From CAWCDJ01 sp963794265 (GTDB lineage: Bacteria; Acidobacteriota; Terriglobia; Bryobacterales; Bryobacteraceae), in contig CAWCDJ010000004.1 in NCBI GenBank assembly GCA_963794265.1, positions 558,001 to 622,000 on the forward strand: a stretch of DNA of 64,000 nt. The letters are read 5' to 3'. Shown here in pieces: positions 34,568 through 43,493 of this stretch (positions are counted from its first letter, which is position 1; every line of letters starts with the position of its first letter). The notes beneath the pieces were generated by a model. It was not told the DNA's origin. It searched no databases and saw nothing but the letters and a program-made list of their open reading frames with translations. The position numbers and the translations under genes were made by a program.

Positions 34568-34895
34568 CGAAGGAGGCGTACACGGTCACCAACCGCATTA
34601 CCACCTCCGGCGGCCGTACGGATGAGCGCTCGTTTACGATCCAAGTGCAGGATCGCTAAGCCTGCACACGCCACACGCCTCCACTCCGTCCAGGGAGGTT
34701 CGATTCGTCGGTCGCGTGGGAGACCGCAGAACGAGCGTTCGCTCCGGACAGAGAGACGGCGTTCACCGCCACCTTCGCTTCGGCAGCCCGAGCCGGTCTT
34801 GATATGGCCGGCATCGGTCGCGACTCCGGAAATCGTATTCCGGCACTGCCGCTTCCAGACGCAACTTCCCGAGCGTATCCATCCAGAACGAAGCG
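34568..34895. other. Non-coding scar between the DUF2924 fragment and the AraC gene
   Basis: 328 bp. The first 95 bases carry an open frame (TKEAYTVTNRITTSGGRT...) ending at 34660 that continues the alternate frame of the DUF2924 fragment. The rest shows no gene. The AraC gene ends at its right edge. Confidence 0.4.
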
Positions 34896-35864
34896 TCACA
34901 TCGCACTTTGGGGAGCACTAGCGGACTCCAATTGAGGCGCGCCCGCTGCGCGAAGTCCTTTAATATCTCGCAGGGGCGGTTGGCCGAAAAATCGGCTGTA
35001 CTCGCGGTTGAATTGGCTGGCGCTTTCATATCCCACTTCGAAGGCCGCAGTGGCGGCGTCGAGATCATCCGTTAGCATGCGCGCTCGAGCTGCCTGCAGT
35101 CGTACTTGTTTTTGATACTGCAGCGGACTCATAGACGTCAGCACGCGGAAATGATGGTGCAGAGTGGAGACTCCCATTCCAGCGATCTTAGCAAGGTCTT
35201 CCACTCGAAACGGCTTCGCATAGTTCGCCGTGATCCACGCGATTGCTTTTGCCGTTCGGTGACTCTGCTCTCCAAGTGTAGCGATCGACCGCAGCCGCGC
35301 TCCTTCGTCACTTCGAAGCAGACGGTAGATGATCTCGCGTTGAATCAGGCCTCCTAGGAACGGAGCGTCTTGGGGCGTTTCCAGCAGGCGGAGCAGCCGG
35401 CAGCATGCATCCAGAAACTCCACGCTAGTCCTGCCGGCGGACATCGCAGGGATGTCGGAGGGCGCCTCGATCACATGGATCTCTTCACGGCTGAGAAGTT
35501 CCCGGACTACAGGCATCTCGATCTTGAGTGACAACGCCAGGCAGGGCTTATCTTTACTCGCCTCGACAATCCGGCTGATGACTGGCAAATCAACAGCGGT
35601 AAGCAGGAACTGGGACGGACCGTACGTGAAACTGGTTGAGCCGAGGTCCACTCGCTTCCGGCCTTGCGCCATCACAGTCACGCTCGGCTGGTAAGTCATT
35701 GAACACGGGGCGGTAGCCGTGATTCGGCGATGGAGCGTGAGGCCAGGAATTCCCGTTGCCCGGTTCTCTGCCGAACCAACGAACATAGCAATTCTGTCAA
35801 CCATTTCCGCTAGCAAGCTGGCGGCGATATCAGTGGCCTGTGCATTCGATGTGTGCTTATTCAC
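34896..35864 (-). CDS. AraC-family transcriptional regulator
   Basis: 322 residues from GTG 35864, preceded by GGAG; a longer frame starts at TTG 35933, but a TATACT -10-like box lies between the two, favouring the short form. An N-terminal AraC_N-type domain (about 15-170: LHRRITATAPCSMTYQPSVTVM, GRKRVDLG) binds effectors. The C-terminal double helix-turn-helix (about 210-305: PFRVEDLAKIAGMGVSTLHHHFRVLTSMSPLQYQKQVRLQAAR, AAFEVGYESASQFNREYSRFFG) binds DNA. It is divergent from the redox cluster that starts at 36024 and probably activates it. Relatives of this type often sit beside aldo/keto or short-chain reductase genes. Confidence 0.9.
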   Translation of the reverse strand: MNKHTSNAQATDIAASLLAEMVDRIAMFVGSAENRATGIPGLTLHRRITATAPCSMTYQPSVTVMAQGRKRVDLGSTSFTYGPSQFLLTAVDLPVISRIVEASKDKPCLALSLKIEMPVVRELLSREEIHVIEAPSDIPAMSAGRTSVEFLDACCRLLRLLETPQDAPFLGGLIQREIIYRLLRSDEGARLRSIATLGEQSHRTAKAIAWITANYAKPFRVEDLAKIAGMGVSTLHHHFRVLTSMSPLQYQKQVRLQAARARMLTDDLDAATAAFEVGYESASQFNREYSRFFGQPPLRDIKGLRAAGAPQLESASAPQSAM

Positions 35865-36023
35865 TCGCTCCAAGCCCCTTTTCTGCTCAACCTTAAGTAT
35901 AGCGCGGCGTCGCACAGTGGCGCTAGCGACCAAGAGAAATAGGCAATAACTAGGAAGGAATAGGATACCGGTCGAAGCCCTTTAGACTCTAACCTGGAGA
36001 TGAGCATTATTGAGGAGCAAACA
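35865..36023. promoter_or_regulatory. Divergent promoter region araC / aldo-keto reductase
   Basis: The 159-bp gap lies between divergently oriented genes and is the natural site for the AraC-type regulator to bind. A TATACT box reading toward the regulator lies at about 35895-35900. No clear -35 box or inverted operator repeat is obvious by eye. Confidence 0.4.
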
Positions 36024-37007
36024 ATGCAGAAGCGCAAACTGGGAAATAGCAATCTTGAGGTTTCGGCCCTTGGCCTTGGCTGTATGGGTCTGAGCTTTGG
36101 TTATGGCCCCGCGACGGAGCGGCAACAGGCGATCACGATCATCCGGACGGCACATGACCGTGGCGTGACATTCTTCGACACCGCCGAAGCCTATGGTCCA
36201 TTTCTGAACGAAGAGGTGGTCGGTGAGGCGCTGGAGCCCTTCCGCAAGGAAGTTGTCATCGCAACCAAGTTCGGCTTCAAGGACGGGATTCCGACGAACG
36301 GGCTGGACAGCCGGCCGGAACGCATCCGTGAGGTGGCAGACGCAGCCTTGAGACGCCTCAGGACTGACGTCATCGATCTGTTCTATCAGCACCGTGTTGA
36401 CCCGAATGTGCCGATGGAGGACGTCGCCGGAACCGTGAAAGATCTCATTGGACAGGGTAAGGTAAAGCATTTCGGGATGTCGGAGGCTGGTGTTGAGTCG
36501 ATTCGCCGGGCGCACTCCGTTCAGCCAGTCGCGGCCCTTCAGAGCGAGTACTCCCTCTGGTGGCGGGAGCCAGAGAACGAGATACTGCCGCTGCTGGAGG
36601 AACTCGGAATCGGCTTCGTTCCTTTCAGCCCGCTCGGCAAAGGCTTCCTGACGGGCGCCATCAATGAGAACACCGCCTTCGATAGCACCGATTTTCGCAA
36701 CATCGTTCCTCGCTTCTCGGCTGAAAATCGCAAGACCAATCAGCCGTTGGTCGAGGTGCTTGGTCGAATCGCGGCGCAGAAGAACGTGACGAACGCTCAG
36801 ATTGCGCTGGCATGGCTGTTAGCGCAAAAGCCCTGGATCGTTCCGATTCCGGGAACCACGAAGCTTCACCGCCTGGAGGAGAACATCAGTGCTGCTGCCG
36901 TGGAACTTAGCTCTGAAGATCTCCGCACGATCAACGAAGCCGTCTCGGGGATTACCGTGCAGGGCGCACGCTACCCCGAAAAGCTGCAGCAGTTGACCGG
37001 GCGATGA
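36024..37007 (+). CDS. Aldo/keto reductase
   Basis: 327 residues from ATG 36024 with GAGGAG; the earlier ATG at 36000 lacks a ribosome-binding site. The TIM-barrel family signatures are all present: QKRKLGNSNLEVSALGLGCMG at the start, the tetrad Asp and Tyr in FFDTAEAYG, Lys in ATKFGF, His in FYQHRVD, and NADPH-binding IPIPGTTKLHRLEEN near the C-terminus. It reduces aldehydes or ketones with NADPH; the substrate cannot be told from sequence. It is the first gene of a plus-strand cluster and overlaps the next gene by four bases. Confidence 0.94.
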   Translation: MQKRKLGNSNLEVSALGLGCMGLSFGYGPATERQQAITIIRTAHDRGVTFFDTAEAYGPFLNEEVVGEALEPFRKEVVIATKFGFKDGIPTNGLDSRPERIREVADAALRRLRTDVIDLFYQHRVDPNVPMEDVAGTVKDLIGQGKVKHFGMSEAGVESIRRAHSVQPVAALQSEYSLWWREPENEILPLLEELGIGFVPFSPLGKGFLTGAINENTAFDSTDFRNIVPRFSAENRKTNQPLVEVLGRIAAQKNVTNAQIALAWLLAQKPWIVPIPGTTKLHRLEENISAAAVELSSEDLRTINEAVSGITVQGARYPEKLQQLTGR

Positions 37008-37705
37008 GGCAAATGCGACCCCATATCATCTGCCACATGCTCTCATCGATGGACGGGAGGATTGACGGCGGAGTTCTGCAAAGCGTGATCGGGAAGGGCG
37101 AGTACGAGGAAACCGGCGCCGAACTGAAAGGCGACGCCTGGATCTGCGGTCGCGTTACCATGCAGCAGCACTTCGCGGAACATGAGCCTTTCACATCCGT
37201 CTCAAATCGGCCTGCCGGGCCTCAACCTGTCCACATCGCGCGGCGCGCCCCATCATATGCCATCTCGGTGGATACCCTGGGCAAGCTTCGGTGGCAAGGT
37301 GGTGACCTTGACGGCGATCACCTGATTTGCATAGTCAGCGAGCGGGCACCGGAGGATTACCTCACCATGCTGCGCGAGAAAGGAATCTCGTACGTCGTTT
37401 CCGGCGAGGCGTCGGTGGATCTGGGCCGAGCGGCGGAAACGCTGAGTGAGCACTTCGCCATTCGTACGTTGTTGCTCGAAGGCGGCGGTCACATCAACGG
37501 GGCCTTCCTGGAGGCGGACCTCGTGGACGAGATTAGTCTCCTGATCGTGCCTGGAATCGACGGTCGCCGCGGCGTCGCAACTGTATTCGACGGCCTCAGC
37601 TTAAACAGAAATGTGGCCGTTCCCCTCGAACTCAAGTCCGTGCAGCAGCGCAAGAGCGGCACGCTGTGGGTTCGTTACGAAGTAGTCCGAAATCAAAGGA
37701 GCTAA
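37004..37705 (+). CDS. RibD C-terminal/dihydrofolate-reductase-like protein
   Basis: 233 residues; ATG overlaps the previous stop (ATGA). The fold signatures of the RibD C-terminal reductase family are visible: PHIICHMLSSMDGRIDGG at the start, GDAWICGRVTMQ, and LLLEGGGHINGAFLEADLVDEISLLIVPGIDG toward the C-terminus. Stand-alone members are NADPH-dependent reductases or unknown; riboflavin synthesis is unlikely here since no deaminase domain or rib genes are near. The coupling to the aldo/keto reductase suggests that they work on the same compound. Confidence 0.88.
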   Translation: MRQMRPHIICHMLSSMDGRIDGGVLQSVIGKGEYEETGAELKGDAWICGRVTMQQHFAEHEPFTSVSNRPAGPQPVHIARRAPSYAISVDTLGKLRWQGGDLDGDHLICIVSERAPEDYLTMLREKGISYVVSGEASVDLGRAAETLSEHFAIRTLLLEGGGHINGAFLEADLVDEISLLIVPGIDGRRGVATVFDGLSLNRNVAVPLELKSVQQRKSGTLWVRYEVVRNQRS

Positions 37706-37708
37706 GGA

Positions 37709-38110
37709 ATGGATATCCAAAGAGTTGGCTCAACACCTTCCGGCAAGGGGCCGGCAGAGTACTTCACAGGAGTGGTACGCGTCGATCCGCTGATCACCGC
37801 GCGATCCCCAGCGCGCATCCTCGGCGCTAGCGTGACCTTTGAGCCGGGCGCGCGTACTGCCTGGCACACACACCCTCTCGGCCAGACGTTGATTGTGACG
37901 GCGGGTTGCGGCCGGGCGCAGCGTTGGGGCGGCCCAATTGAGGAAATTCGTCCAGGAGATGTGATCTGGTTCCCTCCCGGCGAGAAACACTGGCACGGCG
38001 CGGCGCCGACCACGGCGATGACCCACATTGCGATCGTGGAAGTACTTGACGGCAAGAGCGCCGATTGGTTGGAGCAGGTTAGCGACGAGCAATACGAGAG
38101 GAATGATTAG
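37709..38110 (+). CDS. Small cupin-domain protein
   Basis: 133 residues; ATG 37709 with AAAGGAG, three bases after the previous stop. Single cupin barrel: motif 1 GARTAWHTHPLGQTLIVTAG (His53, His55, and Gln where many have Glu), motif 2 DVIWFPPGEKHWHG (His90). It matches the cupins that accompany carboxymuconolactone decarboxylase genes in such clusters. It probably binds a metal; the exact reaction is unknown. Confidence 0.9.
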   Translation: MDIQRVGSTPSGKGPAEYFTGVVRVDPLITARSPARILGASVTFEPGARTAWHTHPLGQTLIVTAGCGRAQRWGGPIEEIRPGDVIWFPPGEKHWHGAAPTTAMTHIAIVEVLDGKSADWLEQVSDEQYERND

Positions 38111-38173
38111 CGGAGGCATTCATGTCTCTGGACAGCGGGCATTCTATCGAATCTCGAGCAGGAAAGAACATCT

Positions 38174-38489
38174 ATGAAAACGGAAGTAGTTGTTGTTATC
38201 GGTGCTGGTGGCATTGGTATAGCGATTGCCCGCCGCCAGGGCTTCGGCAGGCTTATTCTGTTGGCGGACGCCCCTCGCACAGCATGAGCTGAATTCACCG
38301 ATCGGCGACGTGTACCGGGCAATGATCGAAGCGTCCCCGGCCAAACGTATGGCTTCGCCCGATGAGATCGCGGTGGCTGCATCGTACTTACTCGGTCCAG
38401 ACGCGGGCTTCGTCACGGGCAGTGACCTCCTCATCGATGGCGGCGTCATCTCAGCGATGCGCCCCGGTTTATTGCCGACGCCTGCATAG
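38174..38489 (+). pseudogene. Short-chain dehydrogenase with a large internal deletion
   Basis: The ATG at 38174 begins a normal Rossmann start (KTEVVVVIGAGGIGIAIARR) but the frame stops after 37 codons. From about 38255 another frame gives the typical SDR C-terminal end (RMASPDEIAVAASYLLGPDAGFVTGSDLLIDGG). The middle of about 170 residues, including the Tyr-x-x-x-Lys site, is missing, and the junction is out of frame. The gene is therefore dead, though its neighbours are intact. Confidence 0.85.
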
Positions 38490-38529
38490 AGGAACGGGCA
38501 ACGAACAATACAGTTAGGAATCTACGACC

Positions 38530-39285
38530 ATGCCTCCAAATTCGCGAGCACAAAAGAACCACGACGAACTCTTCCCCGGCCGCGTTTCCACTCTGGCCGT
38601 AACAGACCCCGAACTGATTGAAATCTTCGACAACTTCGCTTTCGACGAGGTGCTTCGGCACAGCAATCTCGACATCCGAACCAGGCTCATGGTCCAGCTG
38701 GCGTCGATGATCGCGTCACAGGCGGTGCGCGAATACCGAGTCATGCTCGGCGCAGCTCTCACGGTTGGCGTCACGCCTGTCGAAATCAAGGAGATCGTGT
38801 ACCAAGCCGTGCCGTACGTGGGAATGGCCAAGGTCTTCGACTTCCTGCACGCGACCAATGAAGTGCTGAAGGAGCGCGGAGTCGAGTTACCGCTTCCGCC
38901 TCAATCCACGACAACACCGGAGAACCGTATGGAGAAGGGCCTTGCGGTTCAGAAGGAGATCATCGGCGATGAGGTTGTAAACAAGCTCTACGCATCGTCG
39001 CCAAAGGACCAGATGCACATCCAGCACTTTCTTTCGGCCAACTGCTTCGGCGACCATCTCACGCGCACCGGCCTGGACCTGCGCACACGTGAGTTGCTGA
39101 CCTTCAGCATGCTGGTTTCACTCGGTGGTTGCGATCCGCAGGTCAAGGGGCACGTTGCAGCAAGCCTGCATGTCGGCAACGCTCGCGCACGGCTGATCGA
39201 TATTTTGACCCAGTTGCTGCCATTCATCGGATATCCCCGCACACTCAACGGTCTGCGTGCAGTAGATGAGGTGACTGGTTCATGA
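38530..39285 (+). CDS. Carboxymuconolactone decarboxylase family protein (two CMD domains)
   Basis: 251 residues with two alpha-helical CMD domains: about 25-110 (LDIRTRLMVQLASMIASQ, GVTPVEIKEIVYQAVPYVGMAKVF) and about 150-245 (LDLRTRELLTFSMLVSLGG, LTQLLPFIGYPRTLNGL). The AhpD-type CxxC is absent, so a peroxidase role is unlikely. Family members include gamma-carboxymuconolactone decarboxylase and many proteins of unknown activity in redox clusters. Its stop overlaps the next ATG by four bases. Confidence 0.9.
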   Translation: MPPNSRAQKNHDELFPGRVSTLAVTDPELIEIFDNFAFDEVLRHSNLDIRTRLMVQLASMIASQAVREYRVMLGAALTVGVTPVEIKEIVYQAVPYVGMAKVFDFLHATNEVLKERGVELPLPPQSTTTPENRMEKGLAVQKEIIGDEVVNKLYASSPKDQMHIQHFLSANCFGDHLTRTGLDLRTRELLTFSMLVSLGGCDPQVKGHVAASLHVGNARARLIDILTQLLPFIGYPRTLNGLRAVDEVTGS

Positions 39286-40067
39286 TCGTACTTGTTGTGG
39301 GAGCCACAGGCAGCATCGGCCACCTGGTTGTGGAGGAAGCACTCGCTCATGGGCATACCGTTCGCGCCCTGGTGCGAAGCGATGCCAAGGGCCGTCACCT
39401 TCCCGTGGGCGCGCAGGTAGTCATCGGCGACGTGACGCGCCCGGACACGCTCCCGGCTGCGGTGGACGGTGTAGAAGGCATCGTTTTCACACTGGGATCG
39501 GATGGAGCCGGAAAGATCGGCGCAGAGAACGTCGATTACGGAGGTGTGCGCAATGTTTTGAATGCGCTGGGTTTGCGGACGGCACGGATCGCGCTAATGA
39601 CGGCGATCGGAGTCACCAATCGCACTGGTGATTACAACCGTGCCACCGAAGCTCATGACTGGAAGCGTCGCTCCGAAAGGTTGGTCCGCTCAAGCGGGCT
39701 GCCATACACGATCGTGCGCCCAGGCTGGTTTGACTACAACCGTCCGGACGAACACCGGCTTGTCCTGCTGCAGGGTGATACACGCCAGGCCGGAGACTCT
39801 AGCGATGGCGTAATTGCGCGACGGCAGATCGCAGAAGTTCTGCTCCATAGCCTCACGTCGGATCACGCATTGCGCAAGACCTTCGAACTGGTGGCGACGA
39901 ACGGCCCCGCTTCGGAGGACTTCGACCGGCTTTTCGCAGCTCTCGAACGAGACTCCGGAGGCGCCTTCGATGGTGTGCGGGACATGGCGAACATGCCACT
40001 CGACGAAGAGCCCGCGCGTGTGCGAAATGATCTCGATGCGATCAAAGCTCGCCACTCTGGCGGCTAG
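39282..40067 (+). CDS. NAD(P)-binding, NmrA-like/atypical SDR protein
   Basis: 261 residues; translationally coupled to the CMD gene. The N-terminal Rossmann motif GATGSIG (7-13) is followed by a basic residue pattern ALVRSDAKG, suggesting NADPH. Then DVTRPDTLPAAVDGVEGIVFTLG and a late YTIVRPGWFDYN are typical of atypical SDRs (NAD(P)H-sensing or isomerase-like). The classical YxxxK is not evident. It probably acts on the same substrate as its neighbours or senses redox state. Confidence 0.88.
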   Translation: MIVLVVGATGSIGHLVVEEALAHGHTVRALVRSDAKGRHLPVGAQVVIGDVTRPDTLPAAVDGVEGIVFTLGSDGAGKIGAENVDYGGVRNVLNALGLRTARIALMTAIGVTNRTGDYNRATEAHDWKRRSERLVRSSGLPYTIVRPGWFDYNRPDEHRLVLLQGDTRQAGDSSDGVIARRQIAEVLLHSLTSDHALRKTFELVATNGPASEDFDRLFAALERDSGGAFDGVRDMANMPLDEEPARVRNDLDAIKARHSGG

Positions 40068-40090
40068 CCGAATTATTGGGGCAACTCACA

Positions 40091-40922
40091 ATGTCCAAAC
40101 GAACATGGCTCATTACTGGCGTCAGCAGCGGCTTCGGCCGTCATCTGACGGAGCAACTACTCCAGCGCGGTGATACCGTCGCCGGAACCGTGCGCGATCC
40201 CGAGAAGGTGTCGGACCTGATTAAGAATCATCCCCAGACCTTCCAGGCCGAAGTGCTCGACATGACCGACCGTCCTGCAGTCCGGGAAGTGGTCGAGCGC
40301 TCCTTCGCGCGGCTCGGACGCATCGACGTGATCATCAGCAATGCTGGGTACGGCCTATTCGGCGCGGCCGAGGAGCTCACGGACAATCAAGTAGAACACA
40401 TCATCGCGACTAACCTGGCTGGCCCAATCCACCTCATCCGAGCCGCGCTACCGCATCTTCGCGCGCAGGGCAGCGGTCGCGTGATCCGGATCTCTTCCTA
40501 TGGCGGGCAGGTTGCATATCCCGGAAACTCGATGTACCACGCCACCAAATGGGGCATCGAAGGATTCGTGGAGTCGGTCGCGCAGGAGGTCGCGACGTTC
40601 GGAATCGGCATGATGATCGTCGAGCCCGGCGGCGCACGCACGGAGTTCCGCTATGGTGGCGCGCAGGTGGCAAACCTCACTCCAGACGCCGGCTCACGCC
40701 TTCCTTCGCATGCTCGATCCAAAAAATGGATTGGCACCGGGCGATCCAGCAAGAATGGCCGCACGCATCATCGAGAGCGTAGATGTGGAGCCTGCGCCGT
40801 TGCGAATGGTTCTTGGCTCGCAAGCGCTGGAAGGCACGATCCAAACGCTGCGGAAACGGATCGAGGACTTCGAAGCACAGACGGATCTGGCGGCGTCCAC
40901 CGATTTCCCACCGGGAGAGTGA
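40091..40922 (+). pseudogene. Classical short-chain dehydrogenase with a frameshift
   Basis: From ATG 40091 a classical SDR reads well: TGVSSGFGRHL cofactor loop, NAGYG, catalytic Ser in RISSYGG, and YHATK (Tyr and Lys of the active site), to about residue 200. Near 40680-40690 the frame changes: the expected ending (HAFLRMLDPKNGLAPGDPARMAARIIE, LGSQALEGTIQTLRKRI) lies in the frame that ends at 40922. The original frame runs on wrongly over the next gene. One base gained or two lost would explain it; a sequencing or assembly error is possible because both halves look undecayed. Confidence 0.82.
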
Positions 40923-40937
40923 CAAGAGGAGGTAATC

Positions 40938-41954
40938 ATGAAAGGGACTGTCTTATATGCTCCGCGCGATGTGCGCTTCGAGGATCGAGAAGCACCGAAA
41001 ATCATCAAACCGACCGATGCCGTCATCCGAACATCGGCAACGTGCGTTTGTGGCTCCGATCTCTGGCCGTATCGCGGGATTAGCCATATCGACGGGCCGA
41101 CGCCGATGGGACACGAGTATTGCGGAATCGTTGAAGAGGTTGGTAGCGCAGTCCGGACAGTCAAGCCGGGACAATTCGTAATCGGATCGTTCTTCGTTTC
41201 GGACAACACGTGTCCGAACTGTCGCGCCGGCTATCAGTCCTCGTGCGTTCAAAGAGAGGTGATGAGCACAGCGCAGGCGCCCGTTGTGCGGGTTCCACTG
41301 GCCGATGGGACCCTCGTCTCCACGCCGGATCTGCCCCCGGACGACTTGATTCCGAGTCTCCTGACACTCTCCGATGTAATGGGGACTGGCTGGTTCGCCG
41401 CATTCGCCGCGAATGTGAAGCCGGGAATGACGGTCGCGGTGGTGGGCGATGGCGCTGTCGGGTTGCTGGGCGTGCTGTCCGCGAAGCAAATGGGCGCCGA
41501 GAAGATCATCGCCATGAGCCGTCACGAAGCCCGGCAGAAGATGGCTCGCGAGTTCGGCGCCACGGACATCGTCGCCGAGCGCGGTGATGAAGCCGTTTCA
41601 CGCATCAAGGACATGACGGACGGAATCGGCGCCGACGCGGTACTTGAATGTGTCGGCACACAGGAATCGATGATGCAGGCGATTCGCTCCACGCGTCCCG
41701 GCGGGGGCGTTGGCTACGTCGGTGTTCCCCACGACGCCTCTCTGGATGTCGGGGCGCTGTTCTGGACGCACGTGCGACTGCATGGCGGCCCCGCCCCAGT
41801 GCGCCAGTTCCTGCCTGATCTGATCAAATTGGTTTGGAATAGAAAGATCAACCCCGGCAAGGTCTTTGATATGACCCTACCCCTCGATCAAGTGGCTGAG
41901 GGATATCGCGCTATGGACGAGCGCCGCGCGATCAAGGCCCTGCTCCGTCCGTGA
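40938..41954 (+). CDS. Zinc-dependent alcohol dehydrogenase (MDR family)
   Basis: 338 residues; ATG 40938 with GAGGAGG. Medium-chain dehydrogenase: catalytic zinc Cys in TCVCGSDLW, His and Glu in GHEYCGIVEEVG, structural-zinc-like cysteines CPNCRAGYQSSC (three rather than four Cys), and a Rossmann GDGAVGLLG (about 170-178). It oxidises an alcohol or reduces an aldehyde with NAD(P). It is the last gene of the redox cluster. Confidence 0.93.
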   Translation: MKGTVLYAPRDVRFEDREAPKIIKPTDAVIRTSATCVCGSDLWPYRGISHIDGPTPMGHEYCGIVEEVGSAVRTVKPGQFVIGSFFVSDNTCPNCRAGYQSSCVQREVMSTAQAPVVRVPLADGTLVSTPDLPPDDLIPSLLTLSDVMGTGWFAAFAANVKPGMTVAVVGDGAVGLLGVLSAKQMGAEKIIAMSRHEARQKMAREFGATDIVAERGDEAVSRIKDMTDGIGADAVLECVGTQESMMQAIRSTRPGGGVGYVGVPHDASLDVGALFWTHVRLHGGPAPVRQFLPDLIKLVWNRKINPGKVFDMTLPLDQVAEGYRAMDERRAIKALLRP

Positions 41955-42157
41955 AGCGAGCGTCGCATCACCATTCAGCGATCAACCTGCGCAGGGTGCT
42001 GTCTTTCCCTTGATCAGGAGAGGCATTGAATGCCCCCCTGTGTTGTCTACTCCGGGCTTCCCGGGGAGCCAGGTAGTATGTTCTTAGAGAGGTTTGGGAT
42101 TGGGGTTTGCCCCCGGAATTGGCGTAGAGCCCGGAATTGGCGTAGAGCCTGATTTTG
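41955..42157. other. Spacer with a tandem 17-bp repeat before the tRNA
   Basis: About 200 bp with no gene. GGAATTGGCGTAGAGCC occurs twice in tandem at about 42115-42148, next to the 3' end of tRNA-Arg. Confidence 0.5.
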
Positions 42158-42234
42158 TGGTGCGCCCAGACAGATTCGAACTGCCGACCTTCTGGTTCGT
42201 AGCCAGACGCTCTATCCAACTGAGCTATGGGCGC
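42158..42234 (-). tRNA. tRNA-Arg (anticodon ACG)
   Basis: A full 77-nt cloverleaf reads on the minus strand: acceptor GCGCCCA pairs with TGGGCGC, D arm GCTC/GAGC, anticodon stem TCTGG/CCAGA around loop CTACGAA (anticodon ACG, decoding CGU/C/A after A34 deamination), T arm GGCAG-TTCGAAT-CTGTC, discriminator A. The CCA end is encoded (42158-42160). It lies at the edge of the accessory region, as tRNA genes often do beside integrated DNA. Confidence 0.97.
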
Positions 42235-42320
42235 AATCTCGCGGGGAACGACTCCTTCAATGTACCCGACCGCGCCCCCACGATGCAACCCGGTGCATTC
42301 TGCCAAACTAGAGATTCTCC

Positions 42321-43493
42321 ATGACCGAACGCCTCTACTACACCGATTCCTATTTGCTCGACTTCACCGCTCGCATCGTCGACCGGTCCTCGGACGGGTT
42401 GACCGCGTACCTCGACCGCTCGGCCTTTTACCCCAGTTCCGGCGGCCAGCCGTTCGATACCGGATCCATTGGTGGCGTCAGGGTGGTCGAGGTCATGGAT
42501 GAGGAGGACCGCATCGCGCATCGTCTTGCCGCTCCGGTAGCCGTCGAAGCGGTCGATTGCGCCGTCGACTGGGACCGCCGCTTCGATCACATGCAACAGC
42601 ACAGCGGCCAGCACCTCGTCTCCGCGGTGTTCGCAGAACTCTTCGGACTGCACACCGTCAGCTTCCACCTGGGCGCCGAAAGCGCCACTATCGATCTCGA
42701 GGGCGGCTCCGTCGAACCTCGTACGCTTGTGGAGGCGGAACGCCGCATCAACCAAATCGTCTTTGAGAACCGTCCGCTCACCGTGCGCTTCGAAGATGCC
42801 GGCGAGGCGCAGGGTCTCCGCAAAGCTTCGAGCCGCCAGGGTACCCTGCGGATCGTCTCCATCGACGGCCTGGACCGTAGCGCCTGCGGCGGCACGCATG
42901 TCCGCGCCACCGGCGAGGTCGGCGCCGTGCTGCTGCGCAAGCTGGAGAAGATCCGGCAGTCCGTGCGCGTGGAGTTCCTTTGCGGCGCACGCGCCGTCCG
43001 GCGTGCACGCGCCGACTATGAGGCTCTCTCGAAAGCATCGCAGCTGTTTTCCTCGCCCCTGGATGAAGTACCCGCGCTGGTCGCCGCACAGCTCGATTCT
43101 GCGCGCGCCGCGGAAAAGTCGCGGCACAAAATGGAACTCGACCTGGCGGTGTACCGCGGACGCGAACTCTATGAGGCCACGGTGCCCGACGCCGGGGGTA
43201 CACGCCGGCTCACCCAACGTCTGACGTCCGGTTCGCTCGAGGATCTCCGCGCGGTGGCGCAGAGTTTCACGGCCCAGCCCAAAGCCGTGTTTGTGGCCAC
43301 CCTCATCCAGCCTCCTTCCGTGCTCGCGGCCGCCTCGCCGGATTCCGGCTTCGACGCCGGCAGGCAATTGAAAGCGGCGCTTGCCGAAGCGGGCGGGCGC
43401 GGCGGCGGCACGGCTCACATGGCACAGGGCAGCGTGCCGGGCAAGGATCTCCTGGAAGTGGTTCTGGCGAGGCTGGCGTCGCCGGCCGCCTAG
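42321..43493 (+). CDS. AlaX-type alanyl-tRNA editing protein with DHHA1 domain
   Basis: 390 residues. It corresponds to the editing and C-terminal parts of alanyl-tRNA synthetase without the catalytic core. The zinc site of the editing domain is complete: HMQQHSGQH (His pair, about 91-99) and SACGGTH (Cys and His, about 190-196). The C-terminal 110 residues resemble DHHA1 (FVATLIQPPSV, GGGTAHMAQGSVPGKDL). It should hydrolyse Ser- or Gly-tRNA(Ala) in trans. Its stop overlaps that of the convergent redoxin gene by four bases. Confidence 0.93.
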   Translation: MTERLYYTDSYLLDFTARIVDRSSDGLTAYLDRSAFYPSSGGQPFDTGSIGGVRVVEVMDEEDRIAHRLAAPVAVEAVDCAVDWDRRFDHMQQHSGQHLVSAVFAELFGLHTVSFHLGAESATIDLEGGSVEPRTLVEAERRINQIVFENRPLTVRFEDAGEAQGLRKASSRQGTLRIVSIDGLDRSACGGTHVRATGEVGAVLLRKLEKIRQSVRVEFLCGARAVRRARADYEALSKASQLFSSPLDEVPALVAAQLDSARAAEKSRHKMELDLAVYRGRELYEATVPDAGGTRRLTQRLTSGSLEDLRAVAQSFTAQPKAVFVATLIQPPSVLAAASPDSGFDAGRQLKAALAEAGGRGGGTAHMAQGSVPGKDLLEVVLARLASPAA

